Below, in pieces: positions 17,756-28,961 of a stretch of 64,000 bases of DNA. The stretch is from positions 53,284,982 through 53,348,981 of the forward strand of contig OY986439.1 of NCBI GenBank assembly GCA_963920525.1, given 5' to 3'. The number at the start of each line of letters is the position of its first letter. The first letter of the stretch is position 1. The notes beneath the pieces were generated by a model that was given only the letters and a program-made list of their open reading frames with translations, was not told where the DNA came from and did no database searches. A program made the translations under genes and the position numbers. The DNA is from Dichetophora obliterata. Its lineage: Eukaryota; Arthropoda; Insecta; Diptera; Sciomyzidae.

Positions 17756-20596
17756 CTTGCTTTGTCACATAATTTAAATTTGGGACCCATAGTTAGTGAT
17801 AACTCTTACTTACGTTCTACTCTTGAACATCGTGGTTTAAACCTGAACTTAGGACACATAAATTGCCAAAGTCTAAAACCTTCTTCTAGGTCGACGAAAC
17901 TTGATGAACTTAAAAGCATCTTGAACGGAAGTTTCCTTGATCTTGTGGGTGTATCTGAAACTTGGCTTAGTCCACATATCAATGACAACGTTGTTAACAT
18001 ACCGGGTTATAGTTTTTGTGGTGTAAATCGCCCTAGCAGCAGAGGAGGTGGTGTGGGTTTTTATATATCCAGGGCCATATCTTACAAGGTGGTATTTGAA
18101 AGTTCTTGTTTTGGTGTTTGTGAATCGATATGTATCGAAATAACATACAATAATCTTAAAATCTTAGTTGGGGTAGTTTACCTACCGCATGGTGATATTG
18201 ATACTATGGAAGATTTATTGGGTGACCTCCTGGTTAGATATCCAAACTCGGTAATCATGGGTGATTTCAACATGAACCTGTTTAACCACAATAAATCTAT
18301 GAAAGTACGGGACTTGTGTCAACGTCTGAATATTAGTTGCATCCACAACTCGTTACCTACTCATTACGATGTAAGAACAAACTCGACGTCCTTGATTGAC
18401 TACTTCTTTTTAGGTGACTCCAGTCTCTCATGCTTCTCTGGTCAATCGCTATGTCCTGGCATATCGCACCACGCATTTATTATCATTTCTATTGACATAC
18501 CCTTCATCTTAAATGAACGTCTTATAGAATTTCGCAATTACAATAGAATAAACTATGACATGTTACTCACTGCTTTGGATAACTGTGGTCTTAGTAGTAT
18601 CTTTTCCACCTGTGATACTAATCTTCAGCTCCACACAATCACCTCTGTTCTTTGTAGACTTCTTGACCTTGTTCCCGTGGTTACGCGCAAAGTCAATGAT
18701 AGACAGGAAAACTGGTTGAAGGCGCGAGAGATAACTCATGCTAAATCATTACGAGACCTAGCCTATAAAGCTTACATCATGAATGGCAGCGTAGAAAATT
18801 GGCGCATCTTCTGTAAGTACAGAAATCGTGCAAAATCTAAAATCAGAATCGCAAAAAAAATAGCACATTCTAGACTCTTTGATGGCACTAGTACCAAGGA
18901 AATGTGGAACACACTCCGAAGGAATGGATGCACTATTACTAATTCCCCAATTCAAATCGCGGATTTAAATGCCTTAAACTTAAACTTTATTTCTAATCAA
19001 TCTGCCTCATCGGTTAATAGCTTGAACCTTGATTCTGACTTAGTCGGTAGCGATAGTTTCTCCTTCCGGAATGTAAGCTCTGATGAACTATTTTTTGCTT
19101 TTATGAAGATTAAATCCAACGCTGTAGGCAATGATAATATCCCGCTAAAATTTCTAAAAATTATTTTTCCTTACATTCAGCTATACTTACGTCACTTCGT
19201 TAATACTATTTTTACGACTTCTGTCTTCCCCTCTGCATGGAAAACTGCCCGTGTGATCCCGATCATGAAGAAAGGGAAATCAAGCTCCATTGAGAATCTG
19301 CGTCCTATAAGCATCCTTCCTGTCCTGTCCAAAGTAGTTGAGAACCTCATGAAGCAGCAAATCATGGACCACACAAATCGTCACCAACTAGTACATAATT
19401 GCCAATCAGGTTTTCGTAAGGGACACAATACTTCTTCCTTGCTAGTGGGTCTCACAGATGCTATCAGAAGTTTTCTGAACCAGGGTAAGCCTTCAGTTCT
19501 TTTATCACTTGATTTGTCAAAGGCGTTTGACTGCATCAATCATCACACCTTGATTACCAAATTGAGCTCTAAGTTCAATTTCTCTAAACCAGCGTGTGAG
19601 CTCGTCTACTCCTACCTCAAGGATCGTAAACAATTTGTCTCTCACAATGGCTCATGCTCGGACGTATGTACAGTATATGGTGGCGTGCCCCAAGGTTCAG
19701 TTCTTGGTCCCATTCTTTTTATGTTCTATATAAATGATTTTGTTAACTGCTTAGATGTTAATGCCTGCACCCCGTTCATATTTGCCGACGACATTCAACT
19801 CCTTTTCAATGGTGAGATGCAATTTCTAGATGTCTTTGAAGCTGTCATCAACTTCAATATACGTAATGTGTGTGAATGGATGGAAAGTAACTCTTTCAAT
19901 ATTAATCCCAACAAAACTAAAGCCATGATATTCACAAAAAGAAATAGTTTGAACATCAGCCTAAACATCAATATTCACAACAACAACATAAGTTTTGTCA
20001 ATGAATTCAATTGTCTAGGTGTTAGATTAGATAATCGCTTATCATTCGACGCTCATATTAACAGACTGAGTTCAAAAATTAACTTTACTTTAAGGCGGTT
20101 GTTTAGTCTGAATCTGTACCTACCGTTCCACGTTAAATACAAATTAGTTCACGCAATGCTGTTGTCTAGCTTAACATACTGCATTGAGGTTTTCACCGGT
20201 ACCCTTGCTTACAACTTAAGAAGAATTAGAATTTTAGTCAATAGATCGGTTAGATTTCTTTACAATCGAGGATCTCGAGATCACATCTCTTCTTTTACAA
20301 CTCAGTTTCTGGGTTGTTCTTTTTCCAATTTTTTAAAATGGAAATTATTGTCCTCTTTTTTTAAAATTATCAAAAATCAGTGCCCCTCTTTTTTAATTAA
20401 TAACTTCTCTTTTTCCCGATCTAATAGAAATCCACTAATCTTATTCCCTAGAATCTCTTCAGCATTGTATGAGCGATCGTTCCATATCCGAGTCGCTAGA
20501 TGCTGGAATTGCTTACCTCCAAGTTTGAAGTCCTTTGCTGGATCTCATGCTGCGTTCAAAATTAAACTATTGGCCTTTCTATGTGATTTGCACTAG
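17756..20596 (+). CDS. LINE ORF2, APE endonuclease and reverse transcriptase
   Basis: The frame is open from just after the TAG at 17753 to the stop ending at 20596, about 945 residues. The APE-type endonuclease comes first: GHINCQSLKPS, LVGVSETWL, GGGVGFYIS, GVVYLPHGD, MGDFNMNLF (near 18260) and PGISHHAF (near 18460). The reverse transcriptase follows: LRPISILPVLSKVVENLM, GFRKGHNTS, SLDLSKAFDCINH, GGVPQGSVLGPILF and the catalytic IFADDIQLL with FADD at 19781-19792, then NCLGVRLDNRLSFDAHI. The enzyme nicks target DNA and primes reverse transcription there. There is no in-frame ATG before the endonuclease core; the first Met codon lies well inside it, so initiation must be non-AUG or coupled, or the copy has lost its start. 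Confidence 0.85.
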   Translation, partial: LALSHNLNLGPIVSDNSYLRSTLEHRGLNLNLGHINCQSLKPSSRSTKLDELKSILNGSFLDLVGVSETWLSPHINDNVVNIPGYSFCGVNRPSSRGGGVGFYISRAISYKVVFESSCFGVCESICIEITYNNLKILVGVVYLPHGDIDTMEDLLGDLLVRYPNSVIMGDFNMNLFNHNKSMKVRDLCQRLNISCIHNSLPTHYDVRTNSTSLIDYFFLGDSSLSCFSGQSLCPGISHHAFIIISIDIPFILNERLIEFRNYNRINYDMLLTALDNCGLSSIFSTCDTNLQLHTITSVLCRLLDLVPVVTRKVNDRQENWLKAREITHAKSLRDLAYKAYIMNGSVENWRIFCKYRNRAKSKIRIAKKIAHSRLFDGTSTKEMWNTLRRNGCTITNSPIQIADLNALNLNFISNQSASSVNSLNLDSDLVGSDSFSFRNVSSDELFFAFMKIKSNAVGNDNIPLKFLKIIFPYIQLYLRHFVNTIFTTSVFPSAWKTARVIPIMKKGKSSSIENLRPISILPVLSKVVENLMKQQIMDHTNRHQLVHNCQSGFRKGHNTSSLLVGLTDAIRSFLNQGKPSVLLSLDLSKAFDCINHHTLITKLSSKFNFSKPACELVYSYLKDRKQFVSHNGSCSDVCTVYGGVPQGSVLGPILFMFYINDFVNCLDVNACTPFIFADDIQLLFNGEMQFLDVFEAVINFNIRNVCEWMESNSFNINPNKTKAMIFTKRNSLNISLNINIHNNNISFVNEFNCLGVRLDNRLSFDAHINRLSSKINFTLRRLFSLNLYLPFHVKYKLVHAMLLSSLTYCIEVFTGTLAYNLRRIRILVNRSVRFLYNRGSRDHISSFTTQFLGCSFSNFLKWKLLSSFFKIIKNQCPSFLINNFSFSRSNRNPLILFPRISSALYERSFHIRVARCWNCLPPSLKSFAGSHAAFKIKLLAFLCDLH

Positions 20597-21039
20597 TACT
20601 AGCCGTGTTATGTTATCACGTGGTGCTATGGGTGTACCAATCTATCTAACTATCTACTTTTCTTGCATAACTTTTTTCATTAAATGAAGGTTAGTGTGGC
20701 ATGGATCAATCATTTCATCAATCATTTTTTATTTTTCACTTAATAACTTTTTTTGTATATTTTTATTTTAATTTTTTTTCAGAGCATTTTCAATTTGTTT
20801 ATTTTTTTTTTTTTTACATATATGTATTTTTTTATTATATATATAATTTTTTAATAATTATAATCAATTAAAATACTTCATTTTAAGTACTATAATGCAT
20901 ATCCATTCCTTAGTTTTTAAGTTTTTTATTCTTTTTCTTTTTCTCGCTCTACATAATTATATACTTGTAATTTGTTTATTGGCCTTGATGGCTTTTTGAA
21001 TTACACATGAACAATAAAATAAATAAATAAATAAATAAT

Positions 21040-22650
21040 TTTCAAAAATCAAACACTTATAAAATCACCCTTTATATAGTAGTTTGGAAAAATCTCTTCT
21101 CAACAATCACTACTAATTGCAATTCAAATCATTTTACATATAAGGGCAATTAGCAATCTTTTTTTTTTTGTGAGATTTCAAATTTGTGCAATTGTAAAAA
21201 TTTCCATCAGGATCAGAAGCTTTGCTTATGTTGAGATTTGTAAGGAGCCTTTTAACTGCTCTTGTTCGAAAGTAAATATCTTGCATTGCAGAAGATCTAC
21301 CCGCCACAAAGGGCAGTGGCTGATTGCTATCCGAGATAGTGGAATTTCAGTAAAGATTTGGTCATCTTTTAAAAGAGTTGGAGTCGATGAAAATATCTGA
21401 TTCTATATTCTTTTAACAAATGTCCAACAATTTGGGGCAGAGAAGAAACTTTTCTTGAATGCAAGTTTCGTGAAGAAACTTTTCGACTTTTAAAATTGCA
21501 CTACAGCAATTCCTTGACTCGATGCAAAGTCTTTTGTTATCAGTATTCTTGTGGGAACGCCAATTCTGAAAGGCTTCCTCTGTAGACTTGACTGCAATCC
21601 TGCAAGTCTTTTAAACCATGAGATTTTTTTGTTTTATGTTTCTCATATTATTGTTAATGTAAGACCGCATACCCAATAAAATGTTTCTTGTACCATGACA
21701 GTGCGGCATTCACATTTTTATCAGCGAAACATAATTTCCAATTGAAGTTGTCACAAAAATTATTTATCGCAGTCCAATTTGAATATCCATAAAACCATGC
21801 AGTTCTCTTTGAAAGTTGTAATAGGAATATTTAAATAAATTCACAATAATATTTCTACATTTGGATATACATCGCAAAGATCACGTAAATGCAAAATATT
21901 ATTTATTTTTGATGCAGAACTTATATTTTGTTTCTCTTCTTACAATAATATTAGAAGAAAACTTTTTAAATGAACGAAAAACTTTCGAACACGAAACTTA
22001 AAGTTACTTTTTAAATAAGCTACGATATTGATCTGTAGCCCTTTTAGATTTTTTGACCTTCAAAATGATTCCTCTATCTAAATACACTCAAAAAAGTTTT
22101 AGAAATTTTGCAATTCATTACCCTAATTGTTTATTCAATAGTATCTTACATTAAGTCAGAAAGACCAAAAATGCATTAACTGCAATACGTTATTTATTGA
22201 TTTTTTTTTTTAATTATCACCAATGACATGCTCATGTTTAAGTAATACTTTCTGTAATCCAAAAAGTAATCGAGTTCACGAGTTTTCAGCAATATTTTAT
22301 TTATTTCCTTTAAGCGAAGTCTGCTGGTTAGTTTCCAAAAATTTACCGCACTCGTTAAACTAATTTATTGATTTATATCGAGTTTCTTTATAAATTAGCT
22401 ACGAAAATATCTTGCCGCCCTGTCAATTCTGCTGCAAACAAATTGATTCTATTCCAAACTTTTTGATTTCCTAAAAATTTTTCAGCTTTAAAAATTTTAC
22501 CGCCCCTAAAATGTTGCCGCTCTAGGCTCGGGCCTATGCCATAGGTGGCTATTAAGTTTTGAGAAGTTTCAAATATAGCCGTCCTTATTTTTATCTAATT
22601 TTTTAATTATTTATTTATCAAACATTAAAACTTTAAATCATATTCTTCAT
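21040..22650. other. Intergenic AT-rich DNA, no gene seen
   Basis: No protein-like frame or clear repeat ends. An open frame at 21170-21400 has no recognisable features. Short runs of T near 21160 and 22200. Confidence 0.5.
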
Positions 22651-22654
22651 AATG

Positions 22655-22811
22655 GGGCAGTTCACGATCTTGTTGCATCGTTGCAAATGCAAAATAAACA
22701 GCTTTTACAAAAACAAAAAGCATATGTTGCAAAAGCTTTTCAATGCTTTTTGTTTTTGTAAAAGCTGTTTATTTTGCATTTGCAACGATGCAATAAGATC
22801 GTGAACTGCCC
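22655..22811. mobile_element. Near-perfect 157-bp hairpin MITE
   Basis: Two arms of about 68 bases are almost exact reverse complements: the left starts GGGCAGTTCACGATCTTGTT and the right ends AATAAGATCGTGAACTGCCC, with only one mismatch seen near the ends and a short loop around CATATGTTGCAAAAGCTTTTCAA. No convincing target duplication flanks it. A transcript through it would fold into a long double-stranded hairpin. Confidence 0.85.
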
Positions 22812-23360
22812 TATTGTTTCTCTTATGCAGAAACCTTTTTTTTATGCAATGAAGCAATAAATTTGCTATATGTCAACGCTTCACGTGGCTTATATCAAGT
22901 TCAAAGACAAGATAAATAATTGTCCCCATAATGAAAATCTTTGTTACCATCTAAATACAAGAAGTACCCACATATTAAAATTTCTCAACGAAAATGCAAC
23001 CCAGCATTGGCATGGAATGTCAAACGCACGAGCTAGTAGAACAATTCTCTACTCACAACCGTGATCGTACTTTACCCCTGCTTTACATTTTTACGGGATG
23101 AGGTCGAAGCAAAGTATGACGTTGCATTTAATGTTACTTTATAAGAACTCGTAGTTTCTAGTCTAGCTGTCAACGCACGACTTACCTAACGCAGTATTGA
23201 GTTTAAGCTTTTTTTGTACAAATTTGTGGAGCTCGAGACAGAAGAATAACATGCATAATGTCACTCTCTATTTTCTGTCTTCGAGTCTGTGTCGAGCTTC
23301 AAAAATTTGTAACATAGTAGAACTAGACAAGGTAGTGTTAGGGCTGAATATGTTCTCTTT
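22812..23360. other. Intergenic DNA, no gene seen
   Basis: Somewhat less AT-rich than its surroundings. Short inverted words (GAGCTCGAGACAGAAG and CTGTCTTCGAGTCTGTGTCGAG near 23230-23300) suggest a decayed hairpin element. The open frames here are short and unrecognised. Confidence 0.4.
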
Positions 23361-23365
23361 CTTAG

Positions 23366-23948
23366 TGCCAATTTTTCAGTGCTGATTTAAGCCCCAGTTA
23401 ACAAGAGTTTAGTTAATCGTAGATTAAAGTAAATCAGAGTTTAACCACACAATCACTTTTTCAGTGCTTGGTTAAGTAACTAGCACTTTTGTGTTTATTG
23501 ATATGGCAGCACCATTAATCGTCATTAAAATTCAAATAAATACACATAAAATCTGAAGTCTCAATAAAAAAACAAAATGAGTAAAAGAAGAACCCGCAAT
23601 TTTTTCATCAAGGAAATTGAATTTTTGTTAGCAACAATCAACAAATCGTCACTGCGCCTACCAAAATGGTAATGCTTTACAAAAACAACAAATTTATTAA
23701 ACAGAAAGACGACCAAAACCGTCCTCAGCAATTACAGCTTTGCTCAGTGTGAATTTATTTTTTTGTATAAATGAAGTAAACAAATCATTTGTCAAAATTT
23801 AAAGGTAAGTTAACAAAAGTTTAACCAATGAATATTGAGCGGTTAACCTTAGTTTAAATTTTGGTTAATATTCACTGAAAAACTTATTTCTTGGTTTAAA
23901 CTTAGTTTAACCGAGAAACAGAGTTAAATTTGCACTGAAAAATTGGCC
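23366..23948. mobile_element. MITE with GCCAATTTTTCAGTGC ends
   Basis: The left end has GCCAATTTTTCAGTGC at about 23367 and the right end its near-inverse GCACTGAAAAATTGGCC at 23932-23948. Sub-terminal TTAAC/GTTAA words are also inverted. Flanks share CTTAG(TG) on both sides, consistent with a target duplication of 5-7 bases. It has no transposase. Confidence 0.65.
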
Positions 23949-24289
23949 CTTAGTGACCATAACCATCAGCCATTTTGGTATTTTTTCCAATTTTTGCTTT
24001 CGTATTGCATTCTCATTGGTTGCAGATTTTGTATGAAATGAAAACTTCGTTTTGACAGTTTCGGTCACTGGCTCTCCGCCCTATCACTACCTTGTCTAAT
24101 TTTGCCATGGTTTGTAAAATAACGCTTTCAAGCAACTTCAAGTTACTTGAATAGAGTACGGAAAAACCTACCCTGCAAGACAAGTACTGGTTAAATAACC
24201 AGTTATTTAACTCGTAGTGCTGACGGAAATTTCGGTTAGTTTGGAGAACAAAGTTTCTATCAGTTTTTTAAGGGCAATGTGAAAAATCT

Positions 24290-24720
24290 GACTGAAACTC
24301 ACGTATACATGCGATTTTCTGTCACTTTCTTACGCAAGTATTTTAAAGACGCACACCTCATATAGTTTTCTCGCTTACTCATGTCAGGTTTAACGAAAAT
24401 ACCAGTTGCACCTAATGAAAACGTGTGATTTATTGTCACTTTCTTGCGCACGTATTTTAAAACCTACCGACCATATACTGTTCTCTCTTGCTCCTGTTAG
24501 CTATAACGAAAATGTCAGTTAGATCTAACTAAGTTATTAGTCAGTTAATGACGAGAATATCGGTTACACCTTATTGAAATTCCAGTTAGCTTTAACGAAA
24601 ATGTCAGTTAGATCTTACTAAGTTATTAGTCGGTTAATGACGAGAATATCGGTTGCACCTTGTTATTAGTTATTTAATGACAAGAATATTGGTTACACCT
24701 ACTTAATATTCCAGTCAGTC
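24290..24720. repeat. Two interleaved tandem repeats
   Basis: A unit with ATTTTCTGTCACTTTCTTACGC at about 24310 recurs at about 24430 as ATTTATTGTCACTTTCTTGCGC (period about 120). It is followed by a unit of about 85-90 bases with ACGAAAATGTCAGTTAGATC, AAGTTATTAGTC and AATGACGAGAATATCGGTT, present at about 24510 and 24597 with a third partial copy near 24660. Confidence 0.7.
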
Positions 24721-24769
24721 ATAATAGAAATAAAAATATTTTATATAAAATTGATTTTGATTTTAATTT

Positions 24770-25065
24770 AATTTTTAAACTAAAGGAACAATTTTTATTT
24801 TTATTTTAATTTTAGTTACAATAAAAAGGAACATATCGTAATATGAGACTAAAAAGAACAATTTTTTATTTATTTATTTATTTGAAAAAAAACAAAGTAA
24901 TAAATTACAATTTTTTTATGACTAATTTTTTCAGCTACAATAAAAATTAAACTAAAAAGAACAATTTTTATTTTAATTTTAGGTACAATTAAAAGAAACA
25001 TTTCTTATTATAAAACTAAAAAGAACAATTTTAATTTTAATTTCAGGTGCAATGAAAAGGTACAT
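24770..25065. repeat. AT-rich tandem repeat, about four diverged units
   Basis: The words ACTAAAAAGAACAATTTTTA and TTTTAGGTACAATNAAAAG recur near 24780, 24850, 24955 and 25017. Spacing is irregular (65-105 bases). Confidence 0.6.
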
Positions 25066-25080
25066 ATATGAAAATATACA

Positions 25081-25786
25081 TCTGTGTGAAAATAATAGTA
25101 ATGCCGTTATATTCAGAAATGTTTAGATAAATAATACGTGTCTACAAATTACAATTTATTGTTTGCATCTAGTTTTGCCATATGGTTAAATGCATCGATT
25201 TTGTTACGATTTTCAGTCTTGAATCCGATGATCCGATATTTGGCTAAAATGTTACTATTTCAGAAAAATAGATCCGATGTCCGATTAAGCATATATTTCT
25301 TTAATAAAGCAATGTATAAATAATATGTTTTCATATATTTATTATAGTACATTGTTTTCATATATTGCTGGCTAAAAACAGAAAAAAATTAGTTAATTTA
25401 CTCGAAGCAAAATCAACGTCGTTGTTGTTTTTTAGAGTCTCACAATGACGACGAGAATTCGACGAGCTTAATGCAAAAGTTACGATATAAAAATTTTTCA
25501 TGGCAATTCTATCTAAAATAGTACTTCACGACCTCGGTGTTAAAACGACGCAAGTCGAATGGGTTTTCGATTTTATTTATTAGTTTATTCCATAGTGCAG
25601 GGAATTTCACCACGAAGACTCTACATACACAGCTGTCAAAAGAACAGCTGATTGCACTGACGTTTCATTTATTGTTTGTGGTTGAGACACGACGACGCAC
25701 TTTAGCTAAAATTTATTTACATTTCGTAGTTTTACAATATTAAATGTTTTATAAAAGCCAATTAATCTATCTAGAAAATAAATAAC
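25081..25786 (+). promoter_or_regulatory. Upstream region and leader of Arfrp1
   Basis: The last 200 bases before the Arfrp1 start are less AT-rich and carry two CAGCTG E-box words near 25630-25650 (CAGCTGTCAAAAGAACAGCTG region). The rest is AT-rich with unrecognised short frames. No TATA box was fixed. Confidence 0.35.
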
Positions 25787-26821
25787 ATGTACACGTTGCT
25801 GCATGGATTCTACAAATACATCACACAAAAGGATGAATTCTGCGTTGTTATACTGGGTTTGGACAATGCAGGCAAAACGGTGAGTTAGCTCAACTTACAA
25901 GCAGTGAAACCATCATAACAACGCTGATAATATCCCTTATTCTATAGACTTATTTGGAAGCGGCGAAGACGAAATTTACCAAGAACTACAAAGGCATGAA
26001 TCCAGCCAAAATCACAACGACTGTGGGCCTCAATATCGGCACGATTGATGTGCTGGGTGTGCGATTAAATTTCTGGGATTTGGGTGGACAGCAAGAGTTG
26101 CAATCATTGTGGGATAAATACTATCAGGAATCTCATGGTGTCATTTATGTCATCGACTCCAATGATCGGAATCGCATGGAAGAGTCTAAACAAATATTCG
26201 GTGAGCTGATGATAAGTGTTGGATAGCGATTTATTTTGTAATTCGTTGTAAAATTCGTTTAACCTCTTCAAACAAAAGAAACAAAAGAGTACAAAATTTA
26301 TTCTTACTTGTAAGGTTTTCTGTAGCATGATTCAATCAGATTTAATATGATTGAATCATGTTCTGTAATAGAAGGGATCTTTCGCCATAGGAATCTTTAA
26401 TTTATATAGAACTTGACATTTTGCTTCTTGAGAAATATGAAATAATTCTAAAAAAGAAAATATTTTCAATGTACATAAACTTTTCGGCTTTTTCTTCCAG
26501 ATAAAATGATCAAAAACGATTTACTATCTGGAGTACCTTTACTAATTCTGGCCAACAAGCAAGATCTGCCCGATGTTATGGGTGTAAGAGACATAAAGCC
26601 GGTTTTTCAACAAGCTGGAGCTTTAATTGGACGCAGAGACTGCCTGACAATACCTATATCAGCATTGACCGGGTAAATTAAACATAAGTTTGTACAAGAA
26701 TAAAAGATCCAATTAATGCTTTATTTACATTTGCAGTGAAGGTGTAGATGAAGGTATAAAATGGTTGGTGGAAGCCATTAAAAGACATTCCATTGTACGT
26801 CCACCAAGAGAAAACGATTGA
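25787..26821 (+). CDS. Arfrp1: Arf-related GTPase ARFRP1
   Basis: Exons 25787-25879, 25948-26200, 26501-26672 and 26737-26821 join in phases 0,1,2 to 200 residues, the usual family length. It is an Arf-like small GTPase of the trans-Golgi network that recruits Arl1 and its golgins and supports AP-1-dependent export. Visible motifs: P-loop GLDNAGKT at 24-31, switch I ITTTVGLNIG, switch II WDLGGQ at 74-79, NKQD at 134-137, and SALTG for G5. The N-terminus MYTLLHGFYKYI lacks the Gly2 needed for myristoylation and has Tyr2, as in ARFRP1/Arl3p proteins, which are N-acetylated and dock through SYS1. The C-terminus RPPREND matches the family ending RPPRxxD. It is the orthologue of Drosophila CG7039 from memory. 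It ends about 1 kb before the distal AP-1gamma start exon on the same strand. Confidence 0.95.
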
Positions 26822-27600
26822 TAAAATGTGCAGTATGTTTGGGGGGGGGGGGGAAAGCAAATGCAAACGCACGTTTTATTTATTTAGATTTTGTGTTTTC
26901 GTTCGTAACTGTATCATAATTCTAATAATCTTCATTAAAATATTTAATTTAAATTAATATAAAGCACTTAAGCAAATGTAATGTTTTAATATAAAAACAT
27001 GTATTATTATTTGTCATTAAAAATTGCTCGACTCAGGCCTGGCAAATCAATTAAACAGTTTAAGACACACTCGACTTATTTTTTTATTAAGTAATCAAAA
27101 TATTAATGTTTTTATATACAGCAAGCACTATAGATAGCACAGTAGATATTTTTTACCACCCCCTCGACACAACTTGAATTATTTTCTTACGAGTTTGGAT
27201 CAATTGTGTTACTTTCTTTCGTTACGGTTTGCCAACCTGACATTCTAATCAAAGCAACGTTTATAACATTTCTACCGATAAGAACTCCCCTCTGTGTTGG
27301 TTGATTTTATTGTATTTTTAAACTCGTTTTTTCGTTTTTTTACCATTTACTCTCTACTATTCCTTAAAATTATAGATAAGGAGGACTTATTGTGATAACA
27401 ATTATAGCTCATGCAACAGGTAGGTACATAATTTTTCAATACGAAGCTATTATATTATTCAGTCTTCTTTAGCTTGTGTATGCAAGAAGGATAAATTAAA
27501 TACAATCAGAATTAGTTAAATAATAACAAGAAAACCTGCGTTGAAAATGCTAACTAGAAACGGTTTCAGTCAACTTTCGTACATCTTTAGTATGGTGAAA
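26822..27600. other. Arfrp1 3' end and intergenic gap
   Basis: A run of 13 Gs starts at about 26839, just after the Arfrp1 stop, inside the 3' untranslated region. AATAAA-like and ATTAAA words follow. A possible untranslated exon end CAACAG followed by GTAGGT lies at about 27415-27425. Confidence 0.4.
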
Positions 27601-27791
27601 TATTAAAAAAAAACAAAATTTATTCAATAAACAAGATAAAAGTGAAGCCTAGGCGTTATCAATACGCAGAATTAAAAACAAATACTAAAAAGAAAACACG
27701 TCAAAGCAAAGGGAGTGAAAAATTTTATCAAAACTAGTGAATTAAAAAAATTTGGAAATAATAACATTTGAAATAAAAATAAAAACCAAGC

Positions 27792-27847
27792 ATGTATCCA
27801 TACTACGAACAGGACTGGAGTGTTCTACCACCTGAGAATAACAGAAG
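27792..27847 (+). CDS. AP-1gamma: Distal alternative first coding exon of AP-1gamma
   Basis: ATG at 27792 opens a frame reading MYPYYEQDWSVLPPENNRR up to a GTTAGT donor at 27848, ending in phase 2. The first shared exon (acceptor at 44862) begins with the single base needed to complete that codon and continues FNPAFN before the internal start MATIRQ. A 5' leader-like A-rich segment precedes it from about 27600. If used, it adds 25 residues N-terminal to the 918-residue form. The intron would be 17 kb. Assignment to AP-1gamma is inferred from phase, strand and order; transcript evidence is needed because a different small gene could own this exon. Confidence 0.5.
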
Positions 27848-28820
27848 GTTAGTATTCTGGCAGAGTCATGCTGTTTTTAATGTTTAAGGTTATGTCTTAA
27901 GTTTTGTACTTAGCGGTATTTTGTGTACATTTTTTCGTCGTATTATCATTAGTGCATATATATTAACGAGTATCCAAATAACACCTTTTTCTTTCCTTCC
28001 TTTAATGCTTTCGATTCATTTTCTCTTTTATCAAGTTTTATAGAAAATTCGTTTTAATACAAAGTACTTTAAGAGGACATAGCACCCAAGTGTTCTGATC
28101 CCATGACATTTTTCAATATTTTTCTGAGAGGTGCTGCCATATTTTGACAATTGAAAGGGTTTCGTATAAAAAATTTCAAATGAAATTCCAAATTAAGGTA
28201 GCCTCCTTTTTTCTGATATTCCGAATGAAAACACCTTAAATAGCACCTAAAAATTTTCGAAAAATCAATTTTTTTAGAAAATATGTTAGAATAAACCTTT
28301 CAAGACATGATTTTAATAATATAAAAGTGAAATTCTGAAAAAAAATTGTCAGCATGTTTTTCAAGTTGGCGTGCATGGTTAAGAGAAAAGTATTTATCCG
28401 ATCGTTTAGAAATTACTAAATAATACGTTTATCTGCACATGTTTGTGCTCAAAATTACCTACGAATGAAAAAAAATTACATTAAATTTTTTGATTTAGAA
28501 CAGATTTTTTGGGGGCAAAAAAATTAATTTTCGAAAAAACGTCACCATTTTGTTATTTTTTAACAACATTTTTTTTAATCATGGCAACTTTGTTGCTGAT
28601 TAAAACCCCGTTTTTATTTTTTCAGACATTTCTAAGGACAGTTATCCTGCACGTCGTGATTTTTTTTGTGTTTTTTTTTTAAAGTAGACGACGTGGGGCC
28701 AAAAAAATTAAAAAAAAATATTTTTGTATTCTATGAGACCAAGAACCATATGTTCAAAGCTTAATTAAGATATGTCTTACTTTAGTATTATTAATTATTA
28801 TTATTATTATTACTATTATT
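27848..28820. other. AP-1gamma distal intron, no gene seen
   Basis: AT-rich intron sequence without recognisable coding or repeat ends, apart from T and A runs near 28660 and a (TTA)n stretch near 28790-28820. Confidence 0.4.
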
Positions 28821-28821
28821 G

Positions 28822-28953
28822 GCCCATTATCATAGTCAAAATAAAAGTCGACTCTAAATTTAGTGCAAGCTTTTTGACAACATATATTAAAAACTGTCAA
28901 AAATGCTTATACTAAATTTAGAGTCGACTTTTGTATTGACTATGATAATGGGC
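28822..28953. mobile_element. Palindromic hAT-like MITE
   Basis: A 132-bp palindrome: GCCCATTATCATAGTCAA and AAGTCGACTCTAAATTTAGT on the left pair with their inverses on the right, ending ATGATAATGGGC at 28953. Flanks TATTATTG (28814-28821) and TATTATTA (28954-28961) match at 7 of 8 positions, but the surrounding (TTA)n makes this weak evidence of a target duplication. Confidence 0.75.
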
Positions 28954-28961
28954 TATTATTA

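Larger units (their letters stand above)
16290..21037 (+). mobile_element. Nearly complete CR1-like LINE
   Basis: A two-ORF non-LTR retrotransposon: ORF1 with a PHD-like finger at 16433-17344, and ORF2 with endonuclease and reverse transcriptase at 17756-20596. The 3' end is a short tandem repeat of AAAT units (about 21009-21037) rather than a poly(A) tail, as in the CR1/L2 group of LINEs. The 5' end was not resolved; about 16290 is a guess. Both long frames are open, so this is one of the youngest insertions in the window. Placement in the CR1 group rests on the PHD-type ORF1 and the tail. Confidence 0.8.
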
